The notes: generated from the letters alone by a model not told the origin. Numbered from the stretch's first letter, positions 25,501 to 37,358 are shown. The stretch is 64,000 nt of DNA from Desarmillaria ectypa (GCA_030407005.1 JAUDYN010000015.1:62001-126000), one strand, 5' to 3'. Made by a program: numbers and translations.

Positions 25501-27346
25501 GCTCTTGTTCATTTCTATTGAGCAGGTAGACTTTACAGTCTAAAGTCAATTTCGCATTGGGGATCAGCTCGATTGTGTGGTCCCAGGGTCTTCTTTCTGG
25601 TAATTCGTCAAAGCTTTCCTTTGAGAATAGATCTCTAAAGCTCTGATACTGAGGAGGCACAAGCTCCTCAAACATTTGTTTCAGTTTCTCTGTGTTGGCA
25701 GCTGTGGCCAACTCGTTCACATGATGGACAGCATGAAGAATGATTTCTTCTTGCATGTTGATGGCAAGAATATTTTCACCTTCTTCAAGTTCCTCGTCCC
25801 ATTGGTCTTCTTCATCTGTGTCAGGTAGTATGAAATGTTTCTAGGCACAATGACATCGTCTGAATGTCAAGGTTCCTGCCTTCCAGTTGACAAAAGGGTT
25901 GTGGTGTTTAAACCAGTTGTGGCCCAAATATATGGTTTTGGAGCCTAAATCGGTGACTGCGAGATCGATTCATTCACTGTGGTCTCCAATGGTCATTTGG
26001 AGTTCCACAAATTCTGTGACGTCCCCTGCCTTATTGTGCATTCCATCGGCATTATAGACCAGTATAGGGGCTGTGGCCTTCCTGGTATCCAACCAATGTT
26101 GTTGGACATAAGTTCAATTGATAGAGCTGCCTGTACAACCACTATCCAACAATGCACAGGTTGTCAACATCTGTTTCCCAGTACATGGGGAAAGCTGGAT
26201 ATCCACTAGAAAGTCTCATCCTGAGCTTCTGGTCCCATGGATATAGTGAATCAGTTCATGTAATTCATAGAGCTGTTCTCAGGCTATACTCCCTCCCATC
26301 TTTAAGCTTTGGATAAGCTCATCATCGATTTCTCCAAGTCGTTTGGGATGTACCCAAATGGAGAGAACCACCTTGGTGACTGCCAAATCTTTGGAGCTGT
26401 GAACTGTGTGCAGAGTCCAATCGATCCTGAATGGTCTGAGCCAATGGTGATCATTCTGCTTCCCCGTGTGTTCAGAAGCATTTGATACCCCCTTGTTAGG
26501 ATGGGTGTCAGGTTCAGCACTTCTCCATGCATTCAGAAGGTCGATGGTCTGGTTTTCCAGTGTTCTGGATATCGGGGTACTGGCTTTGGATTGGCTGGCT
26601 TGCCAAATCCTAAAGGCAGTGTCATCTTCTTTGTCGGGTACTTCGACAATGGTAGTCCTGGTGAAATGCCCCCTTTTTACTGCCTGGGTGCTAGCGGGTT
26701 CCTGTCCCTGTCAGGGTACAGCCACTGATGGGAATTTGTCAGCCAGCTTGCCTTCATATCCCTGGTCAGTACTCCTGTGTTCTTCAGCTGGCACCACTTT
26801 TGACGGAGTTTGAATTTCCTTGGTCATTGACTCCCAGTTGGTGCTACTATCATGCCCATTGTTTGGGTACATCTGCCCCCTTTTTATCGCCTGGGCACTA
26901 GTGACTTCCTTCCTGTTGGCTTTGATCCTATGACTCACCAGTCTGGTTTGATACTCAGCCTCGTCAGGTTTTCTACTCCCCAGACCAGTTTGTCTGGGGC
27001 ATCAGTCCTGGTCTTGGTTAGAGGCACTGTCCTGGTCCTCCACCAACCCTGGCAGAACTGGTGGGCTTGCCCCTCCACTCGAGGAGGGTACTGGAATGGT
27101 CAGACTTCTGGGAGGCCTGAAGGAGTCCCACCTACTGGTCCCTGCCCATCGCTGATTGCTCAGCAGCGTATCCAGTGAGCTCAACTCATTGGACTTTGTC
27201 ATGGCGCCAGCACCATCTGGCAAGTCCTGCTCCAGTCCATCAGAGGTTCGGGATTTGTCACTACAGATATTTGTGTCAGCATCTTCTAGAAGGATGACAC
27301 ACCTGTTTTTATTTGTCGATTCTTGTTTGGTCTTCGGCTTTGGGGT
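22533..27346 (-). pseudogene. Element C pol: linker, protease, RT, RNase H, integrase, chromodomain
   Basis: - strand reading from the exon after the 89-nt intron: a linker (CVILLEDADT at about 27295-27325), protease with LLDSGCTGSSIN near 26120-26160, RT with IYLDDILIF near 25075, RNase H (VEADASDGTIGAILSQ near 24600-24650), integrase zinc-binding and catalytic parts (KGCETCQRMKS, VDMVTRLPE, VISDQGPQFVS and HPQTDGQTERVNQE between 23900 and 23520) and a chromodomain (LVKWKGWT near 22835). A second chromo-like module lies at 22570-22770. The natural end is TAG at 22533-22535. The frame is open over long stretches but broken by point mutations, for example TGA for Arg near 23362 and 24823. Confidence 0.87.
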
Positions 27347-27435
27347 CTGTGAAGTCATAGAATATATATTGCTTTTTGTACGTAATAGTCTGTTTTCATA
27401 ATAATCAGTCTGACCCGTGGAGACCAAGGACACAC
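27347..27435 (-). other. Putative spliced intron between gag and pol of element C
   Basis: 89-nt GT-AG segment with donor GTGTGT, branch-like CTATGAC and acceptor CTTCACAG. Splicing joins the post-UAG gag frame to the CVILLEDAD linker in phase. Confidence 0.65.
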
Positions 27436-27477
27436 CTTGAGACTGGGGCGAGCAAGAGGAATTGAACCCTTGATGCC

Positions 27478-30400
27478 CTACTCTTTTACCTCCTCAACCT
27501 TGGAGGTGCTCGGCACCACTGTGTCAGTGGGCCCCACATATCACACCACATTCTTCTCTTTCATAGGGCAGTTTCTGCTCAGGTGTCCCTTTTCATTGCA
27601 CCTAAAGCAGCACCCCTCGGCTCATTGCCAGTCTACATCCATTGACTTCCCTGCCCCTCTGTACATCATCCACTTACCAGTTCCAGCATTGTGACTGGTT
27701 CCTCCACTCCCAGCAGTTGGCTTTGGGGCCAAGGAACTTGTCACCCCAGCGGTATTCTTGCCACTGGGCTGCTGTTGTTGGGGACACAGGCCCTGCTTCT
27801 GGCCATCCTGAGGCATACTGGTGGTCTGGTCAAAGACCCACTTCCGCTGTCTCTCTTCATACATCCGGAGGATTCATTCCTTCCACTCCAGATATGAACA
27901 TGGAATATTCATGCCCATGTTGGATATGAAGGTTGTGTAAGAACTGGGGACTCCCAGTCTCACTGCCTTCACCATTGTGCTGCATTCGGCTTCATTGGTC
28001 CTTTGGCCTGCTAGCTTGGCTTCTTCCTCAAGCTTCTGGAAATAATGGGAGGCAGACTGTGCTTCCATGCACAAGTCAAACATGCACTTTTTGTGGATCT
28101 CCTCGATGGTGGGATCCTGAAATTGTCATGTGACTAGGTCAATGAAGTCGGCCCAGTCAGGGTATCTGAAGTGAGTGGCGGTGCCATCGAAAGCATCACC
28201 AACCCAGTATTCAGGTCTCTTGTAGACCCACTAGTCCTTGGTGGCACCCTCGAAATGGGATATCGTGAATAATACCAGGTGTGATGGCACCTGGAAATAG
28301 TGATGGAACACTTTGAAATAGGTGATACAATTGCCTATGAAGTGTTCAATGTCGTTATGATCCCCCTTGAATGGGGCGGGGACCTTGATGAGGGTTGGCT
28401 TGATGCCTAAGTAAGGGGCATCAGCGGCAGCGTTCCCAATGGGGTTGGGGATAGGGTCAGGAGGACCCTGTCTGGGGGGTGGTCTTGGGATCGAATATCG
28501 ATTCGGCCATGGTCCTGGGTAGCCTCTTGACAGCTCTCCCGAAGGTCTTCCCCTCTCCAGTTCTTTCCCCTTTTCTTAATCCCAGAGATAGTCTGTCATC
28601 ATCTTGCAGGCGGACTCCTCCCTGTTGAGCTCTTCACGCATTTCTGCAATGCACCATTCCTTTTCCATCAATGTGGTTTTCATCTGTTGACAGATTTCTT
28701 CTGCCATGGCAGGGGTTCTTGACACCCCTGCAGTGGCATTTCCTGCAGGGGCTCCTTCAGCTTCCATATCTTCTCCTGCCCCTGCGAAGAGAAGACTACC
28801 AACCTGATAGGGGTGGTATCCTTGGTGATGCGCCCGATGGTGCAGGGGCGAGTCGGGAAGTGGTTGTGGGTTTGCGACTGGGGTATCTAGGGGGTGATCC
28901 AGATATATTTCGTATTGAGGCTGGTGGTAGTCCAGCCCGCCGTAATAACCTGTACCATAGGTTAAAGTATCATATGGGGCCCTTTACCCCCAATCACTCC
29001 TCTCTTGCCACCTCCAGCCTCCATAAGTGCTGGAGGGTTCTCTCCAGTTCCTGCTGCTCCACTGGATCTCGGGGCCAAAGCCCTGGAAATAAATCCCCTG
29101 CAGAGGGGCAGAATATGCTCTGGTCACAGTTGGCATGAATCTGGGCAGTGACGATGTTGGCCCTACTGGGGCCATTGATTGGGACTCGAATGGGGTCCCC
29201 CCTGTTGAGGGCCAGCCACTCATCCATCTTGATTCTGGGCTCATCCCAGAGATCATGGGCTTCGACATCTCAATGTCGAACTTCCCAGGCAGTGGTCTGA
29301 AAGAGACCGAAGAGTCTTCTATCAACCTCAGAGAGGTCGGGCCAGACGAAATCCCCCCTGTTTGGGTTGAAGGGATCATTGGGGGCACAGGGAGGGGCCA
29401 GGACTGGGGCATTGTCTCCAATAATGTCATCATTGGACTCATCATCGGAGATTTTGATGACAGGGAGGGAGGAGATAGAGATTGACTCTCCTTCCTCGGG
29501 CCATGCTTCATGGCCCCAGAGGCCGTAGAGGTGGTTTCGATCCATGGCAGGATCATCTGGGTTTCGGGGTCTGTGGAAGGACCTGTTGTCACTGTCCAGG
29601 GAGAGCGAGCGAGATTGTACCCACCAGTGTTGCTGGCAGAGGGTGGGGGTTGGGGGACGAGGGGGAGGGCTGGAGTAAGTGGGTGGGGGGTCATCGAGTG
29701 CAAGCCGAACATCCCGCACATATTCCTGGGCCACTGTGATGGCGGCAGTGGGTCATTCCATCTGGTACCAGAGTAGAACTGCTCGCGCTGATGTGCTTGG
29801 TAACGGCGAGTGACAAAAGAATTAGGGAATGGCAATGAACACCAATCACACTAAACCTCTTACTACTCTACACTTAATCACCAATATTGAATTCGGGCGG
29901 TTTCGAGTACGATGGAAGCACTCTGCAGACTTCAATAATCAAGTACAATTGTCTTTAAGACGTTTTATTCGTTACTAGTGAGTTTATACAAAGTACTACT
30001 CGTACTAGTGGGGTGGGTAAGACACAATTAGATAAGAGTGACTTGGTTTGAGCTACTGCGCTCGTTCTGACTGAAACGGCTTCAGGCTGGTGGCGCTCTT
30101 GGCCCTATGCTGCTTCCTACAAGTGATAAACACTTGACCAGTCGCACTCTTGGCTGACTAGTGGCGCTCTTGGCCTAAGAATAAACTGATGGCACTCTTG
30201 GCCCTATACTGCTTCCTACAAGTGATAAACACTTGACTAGCCGCACTCTTGGCTAACTAGTGGCACTCTTGGCCTAAGAATAAACTATAACTCCGAGAAC
30301 TTTGCTTGAACTAACTTCAAAACACTCCGGACCTTTGCAGGACACAACAGTGACTCTAATGGACTTCAATTCAATGCAATTCTATGGGTGACTTAGCGAC

Positions 30401-31602
30401 TATTAATCACTTTGTCGAGGTCAAGCACAAAAGCCTTTAATTGGGGACACCAGTTACTACCAGTGAGGGCTCAACTGCGGGGATGGCTTGCCTGCTTTGC
30501 ACGAGCGCCCATCCCACTACTTATATACTACTGAGGCAAAACTATAAATATCATCTGGGTATAGGGTATATTGGTAAGGATTTCTTGGCTAGTCACGAAT
30601 AATGGTGAATAATCACACAATAGTCGGTCTAGTCTGTTTTCTTTTCAAATATTCGGTCTAGAGACTCCACAGTTGGTCTTTCCGCACCCTTGGCACAACT
30701 ACATGCCCTAGTAATGCGGTTATATGGATATCCGGATATTGGTGCCTGTAACAGCTATCCGATCATGATTGAGGGTGCAGTCCAGCTCCACTAGCATTGA
30801 TCATAAGAGATCTATATCGAAATAGTCAGATCTGGGCTCAAGGTTAATCCATTCCTAATTTATTTCCAAGTCCTGTTTCAAGATTGCCATGTGACTAGTT
30901 ATCCTGACTTAGGTGTTTATGCCCAGTCTGGGCTGCTAGTGACAGAACTTGATGAGATCTGTGTACTCTGCTCCTGGTTTTGGTGTGCTAGTAGCATCCT
31001 TCATTTGCTAGTGGCTGTATTTCACTTAGTCCTGCTAGCATTCAAGTTACTAGTCTGGCCGGCTGGTAGATTTAACCCACTAATGGTGTTGCATCTAAGT
31101 CCTGGCTCTACCAGTTGCTTACTGCTTTTAACTATCAGCTCGAAGCCTCAGCTATAGTCCTCTATGTATCACTAGTATAGGATAGATGTGCAATAGTATT
31201 GTTACAAAATCGCAAAATCTAGGTGTGAATGCATAGACGGCATATCAGCGCATTATGTGCGCAGGTGGAGAAGGGCCTGGGAGTTGGGGGCCTCGAATCT
31301 GTACTCCCCTCGGAGGAGGAGGCAATCATGAAGCGGGCATGGGGGCAGACGAGTGGTACTGTCTCTCATTCTCCCAGTCTTGCTGGGGGAAGCTCCTGGG
31401 GAACGATATGATCTGGGTGTCAGGGAGGTCAGGGGGGTGGAGCGGATCGTCAGGCTCGCCTTTGCTGTAGCAAAGCCTGGATTTCTTCCTCGTAGATTAA
31501 AACGGCGAGGATCATGAAAAAGGTTAACAAAATGGTGCTGCCGATGGTGACACCAAGGGAAATGGTTCGGGGTTCAGATTGGTTGTTCTCTTCTTCCGGC
31601 AT
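27478..31602 (-). pseudogene. Element C gag with N-terminal hydrophobic helix and CCHC knuckle
   Basis: The ATG at 31602 is 52 bp inside the 5' LTR. It opens MPEEENNQ, then a hydrophobic helix (TIGSTILLTFFMILAVLIY) and EEEIQALLQ; a TGA replaces CGA shortly after. A long proline-rich region follows, interrupted by repeat B2 (29789-31247), then the gag core near 28250-28400 and an intact zinc knuckle CFRCNEKGHLSRNC at about 27567-27610. The frame ends at TAG, 27478-27480, the conserved gag terminator. It forms the structural protein of the particle in this family. Confidence 0.83.
29789..31247 (-). mobile_element. LTR-like repeat B, copy 2 (with internal tandem duplication)
   Basis: Reverse-orientation copy inside element C gag with a perfect 4-bp target duplication GCGC (29785-29788 and 31248-31251). 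At 1459 bp it is about 100 bp longer than the others because a segment containing TGGCACTCTTGGCC and CTACAAGTGATAAACACTTG is repeated in tandem near 30085-30290. Confidence 0.93.
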
Positions 31603-31641
31603 GAAGATCTTCTCTATGGCTAGCATTGGAGAAGCAAGGAA

Positions 31642-31654
31642 ATCTCTTGTTTAA
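31642..31654 (-). promoter_or_regulatory. Element C primer-binding site (self-priming type)
   Basis: The 13 nt directly inside the 5' LTR read TTAAACAAGAGAT on the - strand. They are the exact complement of ATCTCTTGTTTAA inside the same LTR (31798-31810), which sits about 35 bp after the TATA box. Confidence 0.8.
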
Positions 31655-32078
31655 TGTTAGGTACCACCTTGGGCACATGACTTGGGACTGTCAGCTGATC
31701 TCTCTGGGCCATTATGCATTCGAACGATCACCCAATGTGAGAGATAGAAGCTTTAGAGTCTTCTGTGTAGTGCAGACAAGGAGTATATGATTGTAATTTA
31801 AACAAGAGATAGAGTACAACTGTGTAGTTTACTCTACTTATATAGTATTTCTATGGCGTTATATATAGATGAAACACTAGAGTCCATGCACAAATGGTGT
31901 CAAAGTAGGGCAATCTGGGAGGATCATAGAACCAATAGAGGATGTCTGGGGTGACAGATGGTGAGAACAAGGGTTGTAGTCGGCGAATAGCTGGATACAA
32001 GTCGGATTCTTGAATGGATTAGATGGCTGAGTCATGGTTATGACTTGGATAAGATAAGATAATGGAAAAATCGTAACA
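31655..32078 (-). repeat. Element C 5' LTR
   Basis: 424 bp, TGTTAGGTACCA to ATCGTAACA, nearly identical to 22077-22500. TATA box (reverse of 31839-31845) and start-site motif at 31798-31810. Confidence 0.93.
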
Positions 32079-32083
32079 CTATT

Positions 32084-33016
32084 TCGATATAGATCTCTTA
32101 TGATCGATGCTAGTGAAGCTGGACTGCACCCTTGATCATGATCAGACAGCTGTTACAGGTACCAATATCCGGATATTCATATAACCGTGTTACTAGGGCA
32201 TGTAGTTGTGCCAAGGGCATGGAAAGACCAACTGTGGAGTCTCTAGACCGAATATTTAAAAAGAAAACAGACTAGACCGACTATTGTGTGATTATTCACT
32301 ATTATTCGTGACTAGCCAAGAAATCCTTACCAATATACCCTATACCCAGATGATATTTATAGTTTTGCCTCAGTAGTATATAAGTAGTGGGATGGGCGCT
32401 TGTGCAAAGCAGGCAAGCCATCCCCACAATTGAGCCCTCACTGGTAGTAACTGGTATCCCCAATTAAAGGCTTTTGTGCTTAACCTCGATGAAGTGATTA
32501 ATAGTCACTAAGTCACCCATAGAATTGCATTGAATTGAAGTCCATTAGAGTCACTGTTGTGTCCTGCAAAGGTCCGGAGTATTTTGAAGTTAGTTCAAGC
32601 AAAGTTCTCAGAGTTATAGTTTATTCTTAGGCCAAGAGCACCACTAGTCAGCCAAGAGTGCGACTGGTCAAGTGTTTATCACTTGTAGGAAGCAGTATAG
32701 AGCCAAGAGCGCCACCAGTCTGAAGCAGTTTCAGTCAGAATGAGTGCAGTAGCTCAAACCAAGACACTTTTTACCCAATTGTGTCTTACCAACCCCACTA
32801 GTGTGAGTAGTACTTTGTATAACTCACTGGTAATGAATAAAACGTCTTAAAGACAATTGTACTTGATTATTGAAGTCTGCAGAGTGCTTCCATTGTACTT
32901 GAAACCGCCCGAATTCAATATTGGTGATTAAGTGTAGAGTAGTAAGAGGTTTAGTGTGATTGGTGTTCATTGCCATTCCCTAATTCTTTTGTCACTTGCC
33001 ATTACCAAGCACATCA
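32084..33016 (+). mobile_element. LTR-like repeat B, copy 1, right piece
   Basis: Continuation of B1 after element C; the two pieces sum to 1360 bp. It ends ACCAAGCACATCA. The flank on this side (CTGT, within a D-type LTR) differs from the left flank (CTGA, within an A/J-type LTR), so B1 joins two once separate loci. Confidence 0.9.
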
Positions 33017-33250
33017 CTGTTTTCACCAGGACTGAACCATTTCACCTATTATTACACACTGTCCTAATAGTATATAAGTAGAGTAAACTGTACCATTATA
33101 CTCTATCTTTTGACTAAATTACATCTTTATACCTTCTACTACACCTTCACTAAAGGCTAGACCAAAGTCTCACTGAGTGACTGCCCAAACATGAAGCAGC
33201 TCAGAGACCCAAGTCATGCCCCAAGTCACATGTTAGACAGGGCTGTAACA
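33017..33250 (+). repeat. 3' part of a D-type LTR
   Basis: 234 bp ending GACAGGGCTGTAACA, reverse complement of part of the LTR at 33893-34307. Its first part is missing at the B1 junction. CTATT follows at 33251, the likely right half of its target duplication. Confidence 0.8.
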
Positions 33251-33892
33251 CTATTCTAAAATTGTCCAACCCCTTACACAATTAACAGCGAGTAATGAGT
33301 GGCAATGGGGGGTAGAGCAAGAAAAGGTGTTTTTACAGCTCAAGATGCAGATGATGATAGATGTTGTACTCACAATGCTCTCAAATGATGGGAAATTCTG
33401 AGTTGAGGCAGACTCTAGTGACTAAGCAATCAGCACTGTCCTCAGTCAGGAACAGAACAGAAAATAGAGGCCAGTGGCCTTTATGTCCAAAGCATTAATG
33501 GCAATAGAATGCAACTACAAAATCTACAATAAGGAGTTGTTAGCCATTATCTCATGGGCACCAAGAAAACTGTGGAAATCTGGATGAATCACCAGAACCT
33601 CCAATACTTCTGCAAGCTGCTGAAGTTAAATTGCTAACAAGCACAATGGGTAACTGAGTTGGCAGAGTACCACTTTACTCTCCAACACAAGGCAGAAATA
33701 TCCAATAAAAAGGCTGACCTACTCAGTTCCCAAGATGATCATGAACAAGGAAAACAGGACAACCAAGATGTAATTGTGCTTTCCCCCAAACATTTCCATG
33801 CACTCATTCTACCCACAGCAGATGAACAAACCAAGCATATAAGAGACACTATATGACATAAAGACCAGTGGGATCAGGGCATTGCCAAGTCC
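33251..33892 (+). pseudogene. Element H RT/RNase H and integrase N-terminus fragment
   Basis: + strand pol fragment: end of RT (CAATTAACAGCGAGTAATGA region), RNase H (EADSSD and LTLQHKAE-type sequence, 33410-33710) and the linker to integrase (SSQDDHEQGKQDNQDVIVLSPKHFHALILP). Several TGA/TAG stops. Cut at 33892 by the D LTR. Confidence 0.75.
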
Positions 33893-34307
33893 TGTTACAG
33901 CCCTGTCTAACACGTGACTTGGGGTGTGACTTTGGTCTCTGAGCTGCTTTGCATTCAGGCAGTCACTCAGTGAGACTTTGGTCTAGCCTTTAGTGGAGGT
34001 GTAGTAGAAGGTATAAAGATGTAATTTAGTTGAAAGATAGAGTATAATGGTACAGTTTACTCTACTTATATACTATTAGGACAGTGTGTAATAATAGGTG
34101 AAACAGTTCAGTCTTGATGGAAACGGTGTTGTGGAGTTATGGTCCAGATGGATCATAGGACCAATAAGAGTGAAGTAGGGTAACACCCAGTGGGAACAAG
34201 GGTGGTAGTCAGTGTCTAGGTTGATATGGAGTGAGACCTAGCTGATTAGATGAGCTGGAGTCATGGATATGACATGGATAAGATAAGATAATGGAAAAAT
34301 CGTAACA
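33893..34307 (-). repeat. Element D 3' LTR
   Basis: 415 bp, TGTTACAGCCCTG to ATCGTAACA, followed by TTACCCCCTTGTTAAAAG (polypurine complement). The matching 5' LTR is not found; the other end of this element is lost at repeat B3. Confidence 0.87.
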
Positions 34308-34340
34308 TTACCCCCTTGTTAAAAGCAGTCATCCCGACTG

Positions 34341-35998
34341 CTAAGGGTCTTCTTCTGGGGTTTCGAGCTGAGCTTCAGCTTGACTGATCTAGTACTGATC
34401 AATCAGTGATTTCCATAGGTCTTTGTCTGGGTTGACAATCTATTTTTTGTGTCCATCTTTGCATTCAGCAAGATATGCAACATCTCCGTTGTCTGAGTAT
34501 TCATGGTCGAGAATTTTGACCACTATTTTGTCTCTGGTTATGATTTTGGGAGTATATACAGTGCAGTTTACACTAGCCTGATACTCTTTGATCATTTCTG
34601 TGGCATTTGCCATCTCGGTTTCTCTGACCCAGGAGTTGTGTTCCCTGGTCCAGCCCTTCCATTTGACTAGATAGTCAATGACTTCTCTAGAGGGTTGTCC
34701 CTTCTTGGAGTGCACCTTGTGTGTGCATGAGTCCAATACTTCTTCAATTTCATATTCCTCTTGACCGTCGATAAGGTCTGGAGGAGGAGGCAGCAGTTGT
34801 TGTTGTGTTGGGAAGGCTGGTGCAATATATGGTGTCAACAATTTCTCATTGAACCAGGGGTGGATCTTCCAATGGGGTGGCAGTTTTAGCTTATATGCTG
34901 CTGCCCCAGATTTCTCGACAATTTTGAACAGTCCTGTTCATTTGTCATCAAGCTTTTTCTTTGGTCAAGGGAGATGAAGATTGGCAGTATCGAGCCAAAC
35001 TTTATCTCCTATCTGGTATTCCCAGGGGGTTTGTTTCCGTTTGTCATATTGCACCTTCATTTGCGCCGCTGCCTTTTCCAGAGCATTGTGGACTTCTTTA
35101 TGGACTTTGGCCATAGTTATTGTGAAGTCAATGGTGGTGGGATTTCTGAAATTGGTTTTTTGGATTGACTCAGGGATGAGTCAGGGGTTTCGTCCATATA
35201 GGACCATAAAGGGACTTTTGCCTGTGGCTGAGTGAATTCAGTTATTGTGGGCAAATTCAGTGAGGGGTTACCATGTGACCCAATCTGTTTGTTGATGATT
35301 AACAAAGATGCGGAGGTATTTTTCAACCTCCTGGTTGACTCTCTCAGTTTGTCCATCGGTCTGAGGGTGATATGCTGTGGATGCGTTCTGTGTGATGTTC
35401 AGCATCTGGTACAATTCCTTCATGAATATGGATATGAATTGTGGTCCTCGATCTGAGATGACCACTTGTGGCATACCGTGTTTGGCATATACATGGTTAT
35501 GGAGAATCAATGCCCATCCTTCCACAGATAGTTCTTCATTATATGGAATGAGGAGTATGTTCTTTGAGAATCGGTCTACAATGACCAATAGCGCATCAAA
35601 TCCTTTGGATTTGGGAAGTCTGGTGACCATATCTACAGAAATATGCATCCAGGGGGCATCAGGAATCATATTGGGGTGAAGAGGAGCTGCCTTGGTATGA
35701 GTATCACTCTTCGTTCATTGACAGGTCTCACATCCCTTGATGTAGATTTCCACTGTTTGTTGCATTTTTGGCCACCAGTATTCTCATAATACAAGTTCCT
35801 TGGTCTTGGCAATTCCCTGGTGTCCAGCTGTGATATGGTCATGGCATTGTGCAATGACTTCTTCTTGCAGAGAAGGATCTTGAGGAACATATATTCTTCC
35901 ATTGTACCATAGAATTTCCCCTTCCTGGGTAATTCCTCTTTCATGGTTAAGGGATTTTTCAATTCCTTGGTCCCATTGAGACTTTTGTCGGGTTGCGT
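34341..35998 (-). pseudogene. Element D integrase and chromodomain
   Basis: - strand: integrase zinc-binding region (CHDHITAGHQGIAKTKEL near 35790-35850), catalytic core (VDMVTRLPK, VISDRGPQF, HPQTDGQTERVNQE) between 35640 and 35330, then the chromodomain (EIEEVLDSCTHKV, LVKWKGWTREHNSW near 34620-34760) and a second chromo-like module (KILDHEYSDNGDVAYL near 34470-34520). Ends at TAG 34341-34343. Truncated on its N-terminal side by repeat B3. Confidence 0.85.
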
Positions 35999-37358
35999 TG
36001 ATATGCCATCTATGCATTCACACCTAGATTTTGCGATTTTGTAACAATACTATTGCACATCTATCCTATACTAGTGATACATAGAGGACTATAGCTGAGG
36101 CTTCGAGCTGATAGTTAAAAGCAGTAAGCAACTGGTAGAGCCAGGACTTAGATGCAACACCATTAGTGGGTTAAATCTACCAGCCGGCCAGACTAGTAAC
36201 TTGAATGCTAGCAGGACTAAGTGAAATACAGCCACTAGCAAATGAAGGATGCTACTAGCACACCAAAACCAGGAGCAGAGTACACAGATCTCATCAAGTT
36301 CTGTCACTAGCAGCCCAGACTGGGCATAAACACCTAAGTCAGGATAACTAGTCACATGGCAATCTTGAAACAGGACTTGGAAATAAATTAGGAATGGATT
36401 AACCTTGAGCCCAGATCTGACTATTTCGATATAGATCTCTTATGATCAATGCTAGTGGAGCTGGACTGCACCCTCAATCATGATCGGATAGCTGTTACAG
36501 GCACCAATATCCGGATATCCATATAACCGCATTACTAGGGCATGTAGTTGTGCCAAGGGTGCGGAAAGACCAACTGTGGAGTCTCTAGACCGAATATTTG
36601 AAAAGAAAACAGACTAGACCGACTATTGTGTGATTATTCACCATTATTCGTGACTAGCCAAGAAATCCTTACCAATATACCCTATACCCAGATGATATTT
36701 ATAGTTTTGCCTCAGTAGTATATAAGTAGTGGGATGGGCGCTCGTGCAAAGCAGGCAAGCCATCCCTGCAGTTGAGCCCTCACTGGTAGTAACTGGTGTC
36801 CCCAATTAAAGGCTTTTGTGCTTCATCTTGATGAAGTGATTAATAGTCGCTAAGTCACCCATAGAATTGCATTGAATTGAAGTCCATTAGAGTCACTGTT
36901 GTGTCCTGCAAAGGTCCGGAGTGTTTTGAAGTTAGTTCAAGCAAAGTTCTCGGAGTTATAGTTTATTCTTAGGCCAAGAGCGCCACTAGTCAGCCAAGAG
37001 TGCGACTGGTCAAGTGTTTATCACTTGTAGGAAGCAGTATAGGGCCAAGAGCGCCACCAGTCTGAAGCAGTTTCAGTCAGAACAAGCGCAGTAGCTCAAA
37101 CCAAGTCACTCTTATCTAATTGTGTCTTACCCACCCCACTAGTACGAGTAGTACTTTGTATAAACTCACTAGTAATGAATAAAACGTCTTAAAGACAATT
37201 GTACTTGATTATTGAAGTCTGCAGGGTGCTTCCATCGTACTCGAAACCACCCAAATTCAATATTGGTGATTAAGTGTAGAGTAGTAAGAGGTTTAGTGTG
37301 ATTGGTGTTCATTGCCATTCTCTAATTCTTTTGTCACTCGCTGTAACCAAGCACATCA
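35999..37358 (+). mobile_element. LTR-like repeat B, copy 3
   Basis: 1360 bp, TGATATGCCATC to CAAGCACATCA, CpG-rich relative to copies 4-7. TATATAA at 36719-36725 and AATAAA at 37178-37183 give it a promoter-to-polyadenylation layout like an LTR. Flanks do not match (GCGT and CCGG): integrase of element D lies on the left and gag N-terminus of element C' on the right. Confidence 0.9.

Larger units (their letters stand above)
22077..32078 (-). mobile_element. Element C: Ty3/gypsy chromodomain retrotransposon, both LTRs, least decayed
   Basis: 10,002 bp bounded by two 424-bp LTRs (22077-22500 and 31655-32078) that differ at only a few positions, with a perfect 5-bp target duplication CTATT. 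It holds repeat B2 (29789-31247); without it the element is about 8.5 kb. CpG content is clearly higher than in the neighbouring elements, fitting a recent arrival. It still carries in-frame stops, many at Arg CGA codons turned TGA, so it is not expected to be autonomous. Confidence 0.93.

Noticed and set aside
27358..27360. ATG of the C pol frame as an independent start codon
   Set aside because: It lies within the putative intron, 5' of the acceptor; the E copy has an ATG at the analogous place (44118) but A does not keep one, so the spliced join explains the frame better.
28671..29776. Long + strand ORFs across element C (up to 155 codons)
   Set aside because: They are antisense to the proline-rich gag region; GC-rich low-complexity coding leaves the opposite strand open.
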